A stretch of 64,000 bases of DNA from NCBI GenBank assembly GCA_027605045.1, contig JAQFWX010000071.1:124001-188000 (forward strand), read 5' to 3'. The position numbers and the translations under genes are program-made. The notes beneath the pieces were generated by a model. That model ran no database searches. It had not been told where the DNA came from and was given only the letters and a program-made list of their open reading frames with translations. Positions 11,516-24,300 of this stretch are shown here, piece after piece. How positions within the stretch are numbered: position 1 is the first letter of the stretch; every line of letters begins with the position of its first letter. Origin of the DNA: Phallus indusiatus. Lineage: Eukaryota; Basidiomycota; Agaricomycetes; Phallales; Phallaceae.

Positions 11516-12631
11516 TTATGTCTGCATGTTTTGTTCTAAATACTCTATAAACTTGAATACAATGCTCTTTTCTGTGAACTCTACAGCGCTTCGTTCAGCG
11601 GCTCCTTGGGTCATGACTTTTTTGTGCATGTTAACAAATGCTCTCTTCAACCGTTGTAGCTCCGAAAAGGTGATAGCTCGTGCCGGTAATAAGATCTCAT
11701 ACCGACCGGTCGAAAGTGATATGGGTATCTTTCCACCAATCCCAGTCAATGCTGTTTCATCGGAGGCGATTGAGGAAACTACGGCGGCAGCCGTGCTCTC
11801 CAGAATTTGTAAAGAGTCCGCCGGTGCTCGAGGGGCCTGAACGACTGTTAATAACACTATTGACAACAACAAGGTCATTAATACTGACCGCACGTGTGCC
11901 CACATTCGCGGGCTTTATATCACCACGTATTATGGCAAGCCATAGCTGATCTTTAGGCAGCTCGGGCTCATCCCATGCAACTGTGAATAGCGGTGAATCC
12001 CACCGAACCATGGACGACGGTTCCTCGTAACGCATAATGAGACTATCTAATCTGAGTAATAAAATGAGGAAGGCTGTTGGTTGTTTTGCCAGACTTGGTC
12101 AATAGACTGACGTATCTGGGGTATATGCGAAGTTTGTATCGCGCTCGTTGTTCCATTCAGCACATTGATTTGGCGTCGCTACGATAAATAACTTTAACGC
12201 CGATAAGCACCAATGATTAAATCTGCCGCGAAATAAACGCACGGTACAAACCCTGACACCCGCCTCCTTGGCAGCACAATACAGCTGGTACCGAAATCCC
12301 TTTATATAGTTGAGGCTATCCAAGATTACGATCGTCGAAGGATTCATATGCCGTTGTACGGTTGAAAATAAAGCGCCTCTTGCAGGTTTTTCTGAGCGGG
12401 TATCTACAAAACAAATACACAAAAAGCTCCTTCGACGAAGTAAAAGAAGGCTCGCGTACCACTATAAACACTGCGAGGTAGATTGAGTGAGTCATCTGAT
12501 ACCACGACGATTTTGAGGCCTAATTGTGAGTTCTCGGGCAATCGAAGCTGTGCTTCAAGATAGTCCGTGAGTTGATGAACGCGCCTTGTTTTTCCTGAAC
12601 ACGGATATCCGGTGACTGTTATTAATGCCAT
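11516..12631 (-). CDS. KTI12: KTI12 P-loop protein, Elongator regulator
   Basis: Encodes the Kti12/PSTK-type ATPase that binds tRNA and supports Elongator-dependent wobble uridine (mcm5/ncm5) modification. The N-terminus MALITVTGYPCSGKTRRV contains the Walker A motif directly after the start. Next come VVSDDSLNLPRSVYS, then after an intron EKPARGALFSTVQRHM, TIVILDSLNYIKGFRYQLYC, VATPNQCAEWNNER and IMRYEEPSSMVRWDSPLF, all family landmarks. The last intron is best read with donor ACAC|GTGCGG and acceptor AACAG|TCGTT, giving NVGTLVQAPRAPADSLQILE; the neighbouring donor breaks the frame. The gene ends YLEQNMQT. It looks complete. Confidence 0.92.
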
Positions 12632-13080
12632 AAAGGAATGAAAGCAAAGCTGGTGAATGACGTGACATAGCGTGACCAAACACAACTTCCATATTCTCGG
12701 GCTTTGTTTTCTTTTTGTATTTTATTATGAACATTCTTCGAAGATTTTCACCTTAATGTCATCGCTTCAATGATTTAATGGTGCGCACGGCTGGCGAATG
12801 CAGGCTAACAAAGGGAAATAGTATCAAGTATGGCTATGTGTCATCAATCACGTGCAAGACTGTTGTACGCGAGAAGACAATAAGGATGATGGGCGTCTAA
12901 TCGCACAAGAGGAACAATACGCTGTTATTGTCCGCATTCCAATATTTGTTCAAAAGAATGGTCTTCTCTGTCGTTTCCCAACGCCCCTCATCCGCGTTCT
13001 CTTTCTTTTATCACATCTTTCTCTTATCTTCTTTCTCTCTTAAGTACCGTCGCCGGAACGACTAATTCACTGCTCTCTTT
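12632..13080. promoter_or_regulatory. Divergent intergenic region, KTI12 / PRM1
   Basis: A 449-bp gap with no credible ORF. Close to the PRM1 start, positions about 12995-13040 are a pyrimidine-rich tract (CTTTCTTTTATCACATC, CTTATCTTCTTTCTC), a common fungal core-promoter element. No TATA box stands out. Confidence 0.45.
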
Positions 13081-16000
13081 ATGTCTTCAAGGATCCCAAC
13101 TCCCCCACCACATTACGAACAACCAAATGCCCCTCAGACTGCATTGAAACCGTATCTCACTCTACCCTATTTAATAAGGTAAGATATGCGTATTCTTTAC
13201 ATTGCTGCCTTACTGAATTTGTCCCTAGCTTGTCATGGCTAGCCTATCCAATTCTCTCTCTGCTCTTCGTAGCCTTTCGTCTTCAACTTTCCCTTGCATC
13301 GGCACAAGATGCAATTGTCAACGCCAAAGATGACTTACTATCCAGCTGCCAAGCTGCCCAGCACGCTGCCACCGCTGCAGCCAGTCTACCGAGATTTATG
13401 GCGATCAGCACCAACAAACAGGTCGTTGACGCAGTCAATAGCACGATGAACGGCGCTAGAGAAGCCTTAATCCTTTCCCTAACTGTTATGGAAGCCATCA
13501 TCAACTTTATTGTGGATACCTATCGATCCACTTTTCTTTGTTTTCTTGAATTAGTCATTCAAGGCGGTTTGGCAATCCTAATTGGTGCCGTTCAGGAGGT
13601 ATGAAACCCATTTTCTTCTCTGCATGATTCCCAAGCTAATGCGCTTTCCAAGCTTCAATCATTCATTCAAAGTACTCTAAACGGAATTCGTACTGGTATT
13701 CAGAGTGACGTCGCTACCGCCAATTCGGCAATCTCTACAGCAATTAATGGAATCAACAAAATTTTACCATTCGGTGCAAGCATTAATGTACCACAATTCA
13801 GCATCCCCAGTCTCGATGCTTTAAATAACGTCACGCTTCCCACCGACTTTGAAACCACCTTAATAAAGCTTAATTCGTCCCTCCCTTCGCTTAGCGATCT
13901 TCGCAGTAGTATCGATAACCTGTAATGTCTCTTTTTACGTCTTATTATATGCCATTACTGACATACATAACATTACAGGATCGATACGCCATTTGAATTG
14001 GTTAAGAAGGAAATAAACGAGACATTCTTTGGACTTACTTTTAACGAGTCGATTCTTCCAGTTCCTCAATTGGATTCGTTGTCATTCTGTAGTCAGGTCA
14101 ACACCGGAGTGATTGACAATCTTGGCCAAGAATTGGTTCACGTCGCGAAAATTGGCGTTATTTTACTCATCGTTTTGGCCCTCTTACTTTTGGCCGGCAA
14201 TTGTCTTTTGGAGTGGTATAAATGGAGATGTCTTCTTCGCCATCTTGAAAGAACAAGACGCGCGTGGACTACAGATCCGACTGTTTATCACCTTGATAGC
14301 AACTCGGATCCCGTACTTCAGATGACTGACCACAATCTCTTAACCTTACACGCCGTCTCAACCCACCCTCTTCTTTCCCGTCTGGCTAATCGTTTGGCGT
14401 CCATGCTCCGTCTATCTCAGAAAAACTACACACATCTTCAATTCTTTTTCCACTATGTATTTCATCCTCCCGCTCTTGCTTGCTTTCTCATTGGCTTTTT
14501 TGGCCTGCTTTCTGTGGAACTGCAACTTCTGGCCCTCGGACCCGTCCAAGCCAAGTTTTCAAGTCAAGTCGCAAGCACGGTTGCCGATTTCAGCAGTACA
14601 ATAGCCACTTCCATGAACGCCTCGATGCAGAATCAATCTTCGGCATATGCAAACGAGATCAATGGACATATCCTACTTGTCCAAAGTAGCATCAACGACG
14701 GTCTTTTCGGTTGGGTCAACACGACTACCACTACTCTCAATACCACCATCGCCACTTTCTACTCAGACATACAGAATGCTGTTACGACAGTCTTCGGTGG
14801 TACTATTCTGGATCAGCCAATACAAGCCTTTGTTCGCTGCCTACTCGGCACGAAAGTTTCCGCTATCGAGGATGCTCTCACTTTCCTTCACAACAATCTT
14901 CAAGTCGACTTTCCGACCGTGAACCAATCTGTTCTCGTTCTTTCTCCTGATCAAGTGAACGAGGTAGCGCAACCTATCTCGGAAGCTGCTGTCGGAGGGG
15001 GATCGGGAAATAGTGAGGGACTTGTAGGACGCCTGGTTGACACGTACGTGTCTAGCTTGAAAAAAGAACGGATAATGTTCAGCATTTTCCTTGGATTGTG
15101 GCTTTTCGTCGTTTTCATGGCATTGTGCATTATCCTATGGCATTCGTATGGGAAGACCTGGGCAGAATCGCGAAAACGTAAACGGTGGGAGAGCGAACAA
15201 CGTGAACAAGTTGTTCCATTCGTTTACCCTTGGCAACCCAACGAAAGCGAGAAAAGGAACACCGTTTTAGCAAGTCATCAACCTGCGGGAAGCACAGGAA
15301 ATCTCCCAAGCTTCGGACCATTGAACTCACCCGAACAAGTCAGCTTCTTTACTCGATTGACGAAATCTGCCGGTGCTTTGACCCAAGGAGTACGAGCATT
15401 GAAACGGACTCCATCAGATGCAACTTCCACGCAGGAAGAATACCAAACGCAGGACTTGCGGGAACGGTCAAGCAAACTGAGACACAAGTCAATCGGTCGA
15501 GAATTGATCGTTACGGACGAAGAAGCGGCATTGAAGAGACAGACGTACGTCCCAAGTCATCAAACGGAGTATTTCCAGGTGGAAGTCCGAGAAGAGAAGG
15601 GTCGACACTGGTGGCAGCGCCTCTTGAAACGCCGCAATTCCGAAGATAGTTTCTTAAGTGAAAGTGTGGTGAAAACCGTCGATCCTTCTGCAGCTTTGCC
15701 TCAGGCCGGGAGTTCCCCGCGCAGGCTGAATCCTCAGTTGACAATTCAAACCAACATCGGCATACCTGCTTCCCAGCGCCGTAAACTTCCGATCGTAATA
15801 CAGGGCGAAGAAGAAGAACCGTTGAAAATGACACAGCAGACTTCGTCTGAAGACATGGAGCCGTTAGTAAAACAGCGTCGCTCTCGTTCTTCGGTTACCA
15901 AACCTTTGTCTATGATTGGACCGTCAAAACCAGTTGAGAATCCTTCAGTGTTATCCTTTACCCTTAAGGCACCTCAGACCCTAAATTCTAATTTACCAAT

Positions 16001-16250
16001 CCACCACGGGTTCGTGCGACCTATTCCAGCCGAAACTCCCAGTTCCCCTTCGCCTCCTTCATCTCCCTATGACTACGCGACACTGGCACCTTCTGCGACT
16101 TCTCACCGCGTTCGAGCAACATCACAAGCAACAGCAGAAAATCCATTCGCAACATGCTTTGATGATGACTGCGATACTAGTATAGGGATTCCATTCCGCC
16201 AAGCAAACCCCTTTGCAGATCACCCAGCAGGAACACCGCGTGCGGTGTAA
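13081..16250 (+). CDS. PRM1: Prm1-like plasma membrane fusion protein
   Basis: Four exons (introns 13179-13228, 13599-13652, 13922-13978) encode a polytopic protein of about 1000 aa of the Prm1 family, which acts in plasma-membrane merger during mating or hyphal fusion. The N-terminal tail is Pro-rich ([14 protein letters not shown]), followed by [20 protein letters not shown] with the first membrane helix. A large Ser/Asn/Thr-rich extracellular loop contains many NxS/T sites. Further helices are at [39 protein letters not shown] and [19 protein letters not shown]. The cytosolic C-tail of about 350 residues is hydrophilic with basic clusters and is long compared with yeast Prm1. All joins keep frame. 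Confidence 0.85.
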
Positions 16251-16479
16251 GGTTCAATCGGACATTTCATATCGTTGAATCATATGCATCATATATCAAT
16301 GTAGCGATAATAATAATGTGCAGTTAAATATATTCTTAATTAATCTCACTTTCAATATGTATTTGCAAGTGCATTCTATCAAGGGAGCTTAATATGACAA
16401 TATCGAAACAGGTACATAAATGCAGAAGAGACATAGTATGGAAAACATGGGTAACCAATAGTGAAGAGTCGAGGGAGGG

Positions 16480-17453
16480 CTACACACTCATTTTCATGGG
16501 AATCGTAGGATAAGGATTATATCCCTCTATGACGAAGTCGCTTGCCTCGAAGCCGTCTATGTCAGTGATATCCCTTGCCCAACGGAGTTTAGGGAAAGGT
16601 CTAGGCTTCCTGCTGAGTTGCGTTTGAAGAGCTTCCAAATGATCCTGGTATACATGCGCGTCGCCGAGTTGCATGATCAGTTCATGTGCATCGGTATCTG
16701 TGACTTTTGCAATCATATGTGTTAACAAAGCATAAGACGCTATGTTGAACGGAATTCCGAGTCCTAGGTCGGCAGAGCGTTGGTACATCAGACACGACAA
16801 TTTCGGCTTCGATGTTGGATCCGTAGGGGGTGGAAGGTGGACATAAAACTGACAGAACATATGACAAGGTGGTAGCGCCATTAAAGAGAGATCTTGAAGA
16901 AGGAACGAATAGTCAGATTACATGCAAGATATTGCTAGCAAAACGACAAACCAGCAGGATTCCAAGCACTTAAAATGATCCGTCGGTCGGTTGGGTCTTT
17001 CTTGATTTTGTGGATGACTTCTTTCAATTGATCGACACCCTCCCCAGTGTAATCCTTATCGCAGGTGTCATATTTGGCACCAAAATGTCTCCACTGAAAT
17101 CCGTATATAGGACCAAGATCGCCTTCGCATCTGTGGTTTAATCCACGCTTGTCTAGGAAGTCTCGCGACCCATTCCCGTCCCAAATTTTGACACCCTTAT
17201 CTGAAAGGAGTTTGCTATCGGTGGAGCCTTTGACGAACCAAAGCAGTTCCTCCACAATTCCACGTAGAAAAACGCGTTTCGTGGTCAATAAAGGCACTAT
17301 TGCATCTGCCAGCGAAAACCGAAGTGAAGGTGGTGCAAACAGCGAGATGGTGCCCGTTCCGGTACGATCATGACGGTGAGCCCCTTTATCCAAAATATCG
17401 CGAATCAAATTCAGATACTGCTCTTCCTCGTGTAATGTTAAGGAGGCGGCCAT
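16480..17453 (-). CDS. TMP1: Thymidylate synthase
   Basis: Converts dUMP to dTMP with methylene-tetrahydrofolate. Two exons. Exon 1 (start [19 protein letters not shown]) carries [39 protein letters not shown] and [20 protein letters not shown]. The intron falls in the conserved [18 protein letters not shown] stretch (donor G|GTTTGTC, acceptor TTCAAG|AT), so the catalytic Cys is the first complete motif of exon 2 ([14 protein letters not shown]). Exon 2 continues with [34 protein letters not shown] and [18 protein letters not shown], the usual C-terminus. Predicted length about 307 aa, typical for fungi. An upstream in-frame codon gives 11 more residues but MAASL aligns better. It looks fully functional. 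Confidence 0.97.
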
Positions 17454-17577
17454 GGTTTGAGAATGGGAAATCTTAGTTAGCAACAAGTTAGCAATTAAGG
17501 GTGTTGTTGACGCGTAGTTTATCCTTGTGGACGTCTATTATGGCTGCTTTCCGCTCTTTGCTTTCAATTCATTCATA

Positions 17578-17616
17578 AGGTAGAGGACACGTAGATTCGA
17601 CTATCCTTAAGCGCCC
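17578..17616 (+). repeat. Left terminal inverted repeat of the MITE
   Basis: Inverted partner of 18136-18173; the outer 27 bases match exactly. Confidence 0.85.
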
Positions 17617-18135
17617 ATTACATAAGCTAGGGTTAGCGCTTAAGCGGCGAAATCTGAGAAAAAAATAAAAATTTCTTAACCCTAAATTATATTTTTAGGT
17701 ACGACGGTGGTGGAATGTAGTAGATAACTCTTCTGATTTGACTAAATCAATGATAATAAGTATGAATATGGTTTAATAAGTGGGGTTTCAATGCAGCTGA
17801 AGTTGAACTGAAGTGTAGCTATCACTTACGGGGATTGCTGATGTAATCTTCAAGTTAAGCGAAATTCCATTTATGGTAATTAGCTTACGTAATGTGCGGC
17901 GAAATTTCTCGGAGGCAAAAAAACAAAAGTTACCAAAACGCTGAAAAACAGCTTTGGTGATTTTGGGGAAGACCCGGGTAGTAAGTGGACTATAACTTTT
18001 CACACAGGCCATTTCCTTGAAAAATAAAACCGTAGAAATGTAGTTCACATTAATTCAAATACATCTATGGTTTAATATTTTTATTTTTTTTGTGTTGTGT
18101 TGTGCTGAAACGATTCTGAGTCAAGGGTTTATTTC

Positions 18136-18173
18136 GGGCGCTAAGGGTAGTCGAATCTACGTGTCCTCTACCT
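18136..18173 (-). repeat. Right terminal inverted repeat of the MITE
   Basis: Reverse complement of the left repeat apart from one substitution and one single-base indel near its inner end. Confidence 0.85.
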
Positions 18174-18277
18174 TACAACTATCAACATAATCAGCCTTTT
18201 TGCGTTGAATAAAATGCGGAGTCCCTGCTCCATGACAGCTATTCATTATATTTTCTCTTTTTCGCCTTTTGGCTGGC

Positions 18278-19748
18278 ATGGTACTACAGACCAGGATCGC
18301 TCTTTTCTTCATACTGCTCTGCGCAAATGCAGTCTTTGGACATGACGGATCTTATCGTTTGAGGGATATCTACGTTGGCGAGGATTTCTTGGAACAGTTC
18401 TTTTTTTCTGATTTCAATGATCCAACCCACGGTCGCGTCGTTAGTCTTCCATTGACAAACTTTGAAGGGGCTCTCTGAGTCGTGCTCACGCTAACCGTTG
18501 TAGAATTATCTTTCTAAGGATGAAGCCCTGTCTAAAGGACTCGTCTCTTGTAAGAAGGGATTTTACCCTCTAACTTACTGATTAATTCTGGGTTCCACCA
18601 ATAGACACCGACTCCAAGTTCTTTATGCAAGCTGACCACACTAACGTTGTTCCTCCGGATGCCCGTGGTCGTGATAGTATTCGGATCCAATCCAATGCTT
18701 CCCATGAAGAGGCAGTTATCATCTTGGATCTTAACCATATGCCTGCTGGTATGTATACGTTGAATACTTCTGAGAATTCTTATGACTTTACTTGTCAGGT
18801 TGTGCCACTTGGCCGGCATTCTGGACGATAAGCAGCACGGGCCCATGGCCCCAAGGAGGTGAAATTGACAGTGAGTTACGAATATGATTTGACTAAAGTT
18901 ACTTCATAAACTGTCATCCTTTATATTCAGTCATTGAAGGTAGGCATTTTGGAGACCGATAAAAATCCCTCTGAAACAGTCATTAGGTGTCAACCTTAAT
19001 ACACGGAACCTTGCTTCGTTACATACCACGCCGGACTGTACAATGCCAGAAGACCGATTTATGCTTGGGTATTTCCAGTCTTTCCTTCTTATTAGGACAC
19101 TTGCCTTAACGTTTGCTAGCCGAACTACTTCCACTAACTGTGATACTAATGTCAACTTCAATCAAGGTTGCGGCGTGAATTTCACAGCTGCAACTTACGG
19201 TTATCCATTCAATGAACACGATGGTGGTTGGTAGGTCATCTGTTTTGATAATACTCAGCTCCTCTCTCTTATTCGTGTATTTCTCACTCGAAGGTATGTG
19301 TTACATCGATCTGACTGGGGTATTCGGATATACTTCTGGTCCCGATACGATTTCACAGTACCTTCGGAAGTTAGTAATCCCAGAGGAAGAATTCGTCCAA
19401 GTTTCGAATGGGGATTTCCTGAAGCAGTCTTCCCATTCACTGAAGACTGTAGTCCTGATCATTTCAATGCCCATCAAATTATTTTCGATTTGACCTTCTG
19501 TGTGAGTAGCCAACAAGATAATCTCATTTGAGTTTTCTGAATTGGATTAGGGCGACTTTGCTGGAGCGTTATATCCTACGTCTGGTTGTCCCGGAGTATG
19601 CGAAGACTGTACGAAATACACTTTCTTTATATACATCAATGACGGCGCTGATACACCTCTAGTCGTGAACAATAATCCTGAAAAGTTTACGGAGGCCTAC
19701 TGGGAAATAAACTCTTTGCTCGTATACACACCCGACGCCGATTACTGA
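18278..19748 (+). CDS. Secreted GH16-family glucanase-like protein
   Basis: Multi-exon gene for an extracellular glycoside hydrolase family 16 protein, probably an endo-1,3(4)-beta-glucanase acting on beta-glucans of the fungal wall or substrate. The start MVLQTRIALFFILLCANAVF is a classic signal peptide. The mature part begins SYRLRDIYVGEDFLEQF, as in basidiomycete GH16. The catalytic motif reads GGEIDIIEG (E-x-D-x-x-E) only after removal of a 60-nt intron (18871-18930) that splits it. Later blocks are CATWPAFWTISSTGPWPQ (upstream of the motif), NTRNLASLHTTPDC, CGVNFTAATYGYPFNEHDGG and WGFPEAVFPFTEDC. The protein ends AYWEINSLLVYTPDADY, with no GPI signal or tail helix. The catalytic residues are present, so it is probably active. 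Confidence 0.88.
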
Positions 19749-19929
19749 TTAATTCGACAATCAGCTATTCCTACCTCTTACGTTCCTTTCCATTCCATCC
19801 ATCTCTTCTTTGCAACTTCATGCGGTGAAATAAAGTATATTTACAACGGCTCAATTTACTATTAATTAGATAGCTATAACACCATGTTCTCTGGGTATCC
19901 AATCAATTATATACTTTCCAGGGTATTTT

Positions 19930-21254
19930 CTATTCAGGTGACAGTCTGTTAACATCAAGAGAGTCAAGCTCTGATCTCTTTACACGAACACGACTTCCGA
20001 CTGGCTTATGCTCGATTGACGTAGTAATCGATTTATACGCGGCCAGCTCATTTTGTAAAGATGCTGTAGCCGTCGCAAGGACCTCTCGTTCCCGAGTAGA
20101 TTGAAGAAGTTCCTTGAGGAATTGATTCAGCGAAATGGATGCATAAACTACAGAAACTCATACATGTTTTGTTTCTGCCAATTCCGTACGGATCCTGTCT
20201 ACGTAGTGTATCTTTTGTTGAGGATTCTTATGACTTAAGACCTATAATCTAATTAGCTCTTAACAACGGACTATATATATTGTGCAAACCTCTGCGTTGA
20301 ATCGTGATAAATGTTCCGCTTCAGCCTCTGCTAGTTCGTTCCTCTGTATCAAGGCAATAACTTCTGATAACAGGTCGGCATGGGCTTCTTTATACCGCAT
20401 CGCGTCTTCCAAAGCATCAGATAGACTGTAAACGTTCAAATTTCGAATATTTTAAGAACCAACGTTTAGTTACTTACCGTACAACTTCCTTTTCAAGGAG
20501 AGATTCGTTCCTGTGACTTTGAGATACGAGTTGGGTTAACCGCTGGATATTTTGTGTATCCTTTTTCAAACTTGTTTCCAGTGATGCCATTTGTGCTTGC
20601 TGTTCCGTCACTCGTGAACTAAGGGACGTGCACTTGGTTTGGCTCTCCGTTGCCTGATCCATCGCGAGAGATAATTCTTCAGATATTCGACCATTATCCG
20701 CCTTTACCTCGGCCAGATCTTGCACCAGGCGGCCCTGTTGTAGAAGCACATGATGCTGTAGCTCGGAAAGCTTTGAGGCTTCAATATCAGATATGATATA
20801 TGAATCGAGGATGTTGTCGTTGTGTGCTTGGCAAAGCTCCCTTAGACGAAGTAAGTTGTCTATTTCAGCCTGGCTCAGGTTGTTTTTCTCTCGTAGGTCC
20901 GCAATTTCGATCTCGTTTATATCAATCATCAATGCCAAAGCGCGCAACTCGTCCAGATCACCAAACGGATTGAAGGCCAACCTCTCAGATTCCAAATCTT
21001 CCACGAGAGCTTTCAAGACGAGTTTTTCTTCTAACGATTGTCTGCAGAGATCAGATACATGTTCAATAACTGTGTCACGATCCGCTAAACGACGTTCCAG
21101 GCGAAAAATTCGGAATTGGGCAGCTAAATAGGCTTCCTTGAGTTGGTCGTGCTCGCTCAACGAGGTGGAGTTTTTCCTCAGGTCACTATAGGCTTCCGTA
21201 ATGCGCAAAACCAGATCCCGAATATTAGATAATTCTTCGTGGGTCAGTTGCAAA
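19930..21254 (-). pseudogene. 3' half of a Helitron-split coiled-coil gene (HMMR-like end)
   Basis: This half begins inside an exon (LQLTHEELSNIRDLVLRITE) and is almost entirely heptad-rich coiled coil. It continues through three GT-AG introns to a short C-terminal region with SHKNPQQKIHYVDRIRTELA. That segment resembles the GHxNxxQKIxY motif at the C-terminus of HMMR and in kinesin-12/KIF15, which bind centrosomal or spindle partners. The protein ends DVNRLSPE (TAG 19930-19932). It has no ATG of its own at the 5' edge. Read directly onto the fragment at 27298-28249 across the Helitron, the frame is continuous. In this strain the half is cut off from its promoter. A spindle or microtubule role is inferred from one motif and the coiled coil. 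Confidence 0.7.
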
Positions 21255-21267
21255 CAAGGGTGGAATA

Positions 21268-21283
21268 GCGCGGCAAGCCGCGC
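21268..21283 (-). other. Helitron 3' terminal hairpin
   Basis: Perfect 7-bp stem, GCGCGGC and GCCGCGC, with a 2-nt loop, 13 nt from the 3' end of the element. In Helitrons such a hairpin marks the end of transposition. Confidence 0.85.
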
Positions 21284-21315
21284 ACGTGTTAAAGGTTATA
21301 TCCGAGTACTTGTAT

Positions 21316-24300
21316 TCAAAGCAAAACTTCATTATATACTACATTGGATGTTTTTGTACTATTTTCATTCAATAAAACCTTGACTCTCTCTGAATTTGTT
21401 GCCCTTGAAAAAGCAACATATAACTGTCCATGTGAAAATACCGAATATCTCAAATCAACTCCAACTGTTCCAAGAGACTGTCCTTGAGACTTATTGATAG
21501 TCATTGCAAAGGCTAATCGCACTGGGAATTGTCGCCGACAAAGAACAAAAGGTAATTGAGTACCTGATGTCAGAGTGATTCGTGGGATAAAAGCAAGATT
21601 CCCAGCTCCAGGCCCGGTTAAGATCCTGACTTGTAAAATCTTGTGACGCATCTGAAGTAAGCGCAATCTGGTACCATTGCACAAACCCTGGCCAGGATCT
21701 AAATTTCGCAAGAGCATCAAAGGAACTCCAACCTTCAGCTCAAGCTTGCCTAAGGGTAAACCTCCAATGGAGATGGAAGTGAGATAGTCTGTGGGGTAGG
21801 GAATGTCTCCATCTTGGTTTCCAGAGTCATCACGTACGCTATCAGCACTGTTATACACCTTGGCCTCTCCTGGATAGTTTGTCAAAATAGATGCATTGAT
21901 ATCATCTACTTCAGAGTTTCTGGGACAGAGAATAGCGCGCTCCAGATAAAATTGATCCTGACGATTGATAAAATCAGGATAAATTTCCGAAATCAAATTC
22001 TGAGTCTCAGGGCCAGTTCGCATACGTTCGGGAACAGTAAGCATACCATCTGGAGGTAAATCTCTAGCATGACCAACATCAAGGAGCCATTGAGCGAAAT
22101 GGGCAGAATTTGGATCCTGTGCTTCAATACGCATATTCTCTCTAAGATGCAAGACAGTGGTACGCTGCCAGAGTACAGATTGTTGAATGCAGGCATTAAT
22201 GATCATGTGTTTGGAACCTTTTTCGACAACTGGGAGAGTCTGCTGGAAATCACCACCCCATGCAACAGTAATTCCTCCAAAAGGCTTATTAGGCTGATCA
22301 CAAAAGTCGCGTAAAGTTCGATCAACACATTCCACCACATGACGATGCTGCATAGGAACTTCATCCCAGATAATGAGATCAGCTTTGGCTATCATCTTGG
22401 CCTTGTCATCTGATTTTCTTGGAGAACAAACAGAACCCTCAGAGATTTCAAGGGGAATTCCAAACATGTTATGAGCTGTTCGACCACCGGTGAGGATGAG
22501 GGATGCAATACCTGAAGAAGCGACACACAGGACAATAAGATTTCTGGCTCGTAAAGAAGCAGCAAGAGTATTCCAGACAAAGGACTTTCCAGTACCTCCT
22601 GGACCATTGAGGAAGAATAGCTTTCCCTGCTTTTGGATAACAGATTCCTCAATTGCATCAAAGGCAGCACGCTGCTCCAGGTTTAAAAGTGGAAGGTTCC
22701 ACTCAATGATCACAGTCTGCTCCTGGACATCATACATCTGTTCAGCAATAAATCGATTTGGATGAAGAATGGGATCCCAATCGAAAGCAGGAAGCGGCAT
22801 CGCTGGGAAATCATTCAAGCGCCGATTGGAGCGTGATAGGATTTGGTTGAGTTTGTAAAGTCCCAAGTCATAAATCTGATCCTCGGTAGGATCTGGCTGA
22901 TGGTAGTGATGAACCAAGGCATACCGAAGATCATCGCAGATAAATGCTTTGAATTCGTTCCATAACTCATGCGGCATAGTGGGTTGACAGAAGAGTAATA
23001 TGGTCGCAAAGAGATAGCGAAGCTCCGTACCGGTACGAATATTTGAAGCCTCCCGGAGACATGCACGCCACTCGGAATCATCCTGAATCAGACCACGGGC
23101 AAGGCAGGCAGCTTGAAAAGTAGGATGAACAACACCATCAAAAGTGCGAAGTGACTCATAGGAAGTTGCACCACGAACAACCGTGAGGAGAAGTCGAAGA
23201 TAATATCTCTCGCCAGCCATAGGACTGACCCAGTGAATACGTCCAATGCATTCATGTCTCTGTCTGATAGTCCATTTATGCTTATTTTCATTCCAGACAT
23301 AAGATTCGGGAATCTGGATATAAAGATACTGGCGAGCATGTTCATCAACCTCATTGAGAGTGAAGTAACCCATAAGCATTGTCGTCTTAGTGATAGCTCT
23401 GTCCCTGATATCGATAACATCATCATTTTCATCAAAGATTACTGTTTGTTCTTGATCCAAATGGACAGGCAGAGGGATGACAGCTGGATTCATCCCATGA
23501 ACATCAAATTCCATTATACGCCAAATGGCCTCATGAGCGCTAACATAACGTGCATTTGAATATTGTTCAATCTCATCGATAGACCGACCAAACTGCATGG
23601 TAATGCGATCATGACCCTTGTAAAAATACTTGTGCATATACTTGATGGATTTGACATTGAAAGTCAACTCCACATTGATATGACACTCAAAAAGGAGCAA
23701 TAGAAGCCAGCAATAGGGAACGACATAGCCATTATGGAGAACATGATTGCGATGTTGATGGGTACGACCATTGTCAGGACGTGCATACTGGGGATATCCC
23801 TCCTCATTCACACTCGTAGTATCACGAAATGGCTTAGGAAAGTGCTTGCTACATTTTCCGTTAACCATGCAAGGAGCGTTGGGATTAGCGGCACCGCAAG
23901 GACCATGCATCATATATTTGGTGACCAAAGCATGAAGTCTGGGATGGGTCTGAGGATCAGGAATTTGAGCAGAAATGAGAGAATCGACATCTTGTGGAGT
24001 ATGGAATTTATAATCTCTTTCTAACCATAACATCAAATGCATATGAGGGAGACCACGCTTTTGAAATTCAATGACGTAGACATAGGCAGCAACTTTTCCA
24101 AAAATATGCTGTTTAGTGATGAGATGGAGAAGGGCCTTCATCTTCATCAAGAAGACACGATTGACCAAATCAGGTCTATCAGCATAAGTCTGACCCGGCT
24201 CCAAATTATTGACAATCTCAGGCCATTGAGCGTTTGCTGTCATAGTGAGGAAAATATCACCCGAACCCCTTGTCCTGACAATTGCAAATGAATTCTGAAG

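Larger units (their letters stand above)
17578..18173. mobile_element. TIR mini-element (MITE), TA target duplication
   Basis: A 596-bp, AT-rich segment between thymidylate synthase and the GH16 gene is bounded by long terminal inverted repeats. The left end AGGTAGAGGACACGTAGATT pairs with the right end AATCTACGTGTCCTCTACCT, and the match continues to about 39 bp with one substitution and one indel. The dinucleotide TA flanks both sides (17576-17577, 18174-18175), as expected of a Tc1/mariner-type target duplication. There is no transposase; the longest internal frame (86 aa, minus strand) resembles nothing. This fits a non-autonomous MITE. The superfamily is inferred from the TA duplication only. 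Confidence 0.82.

Noticed and set aside
17788..18048. 86-codon frame inside the MITE
   Set aside because: No domain and no transposase motif; likely chance in AT-rich sequence.
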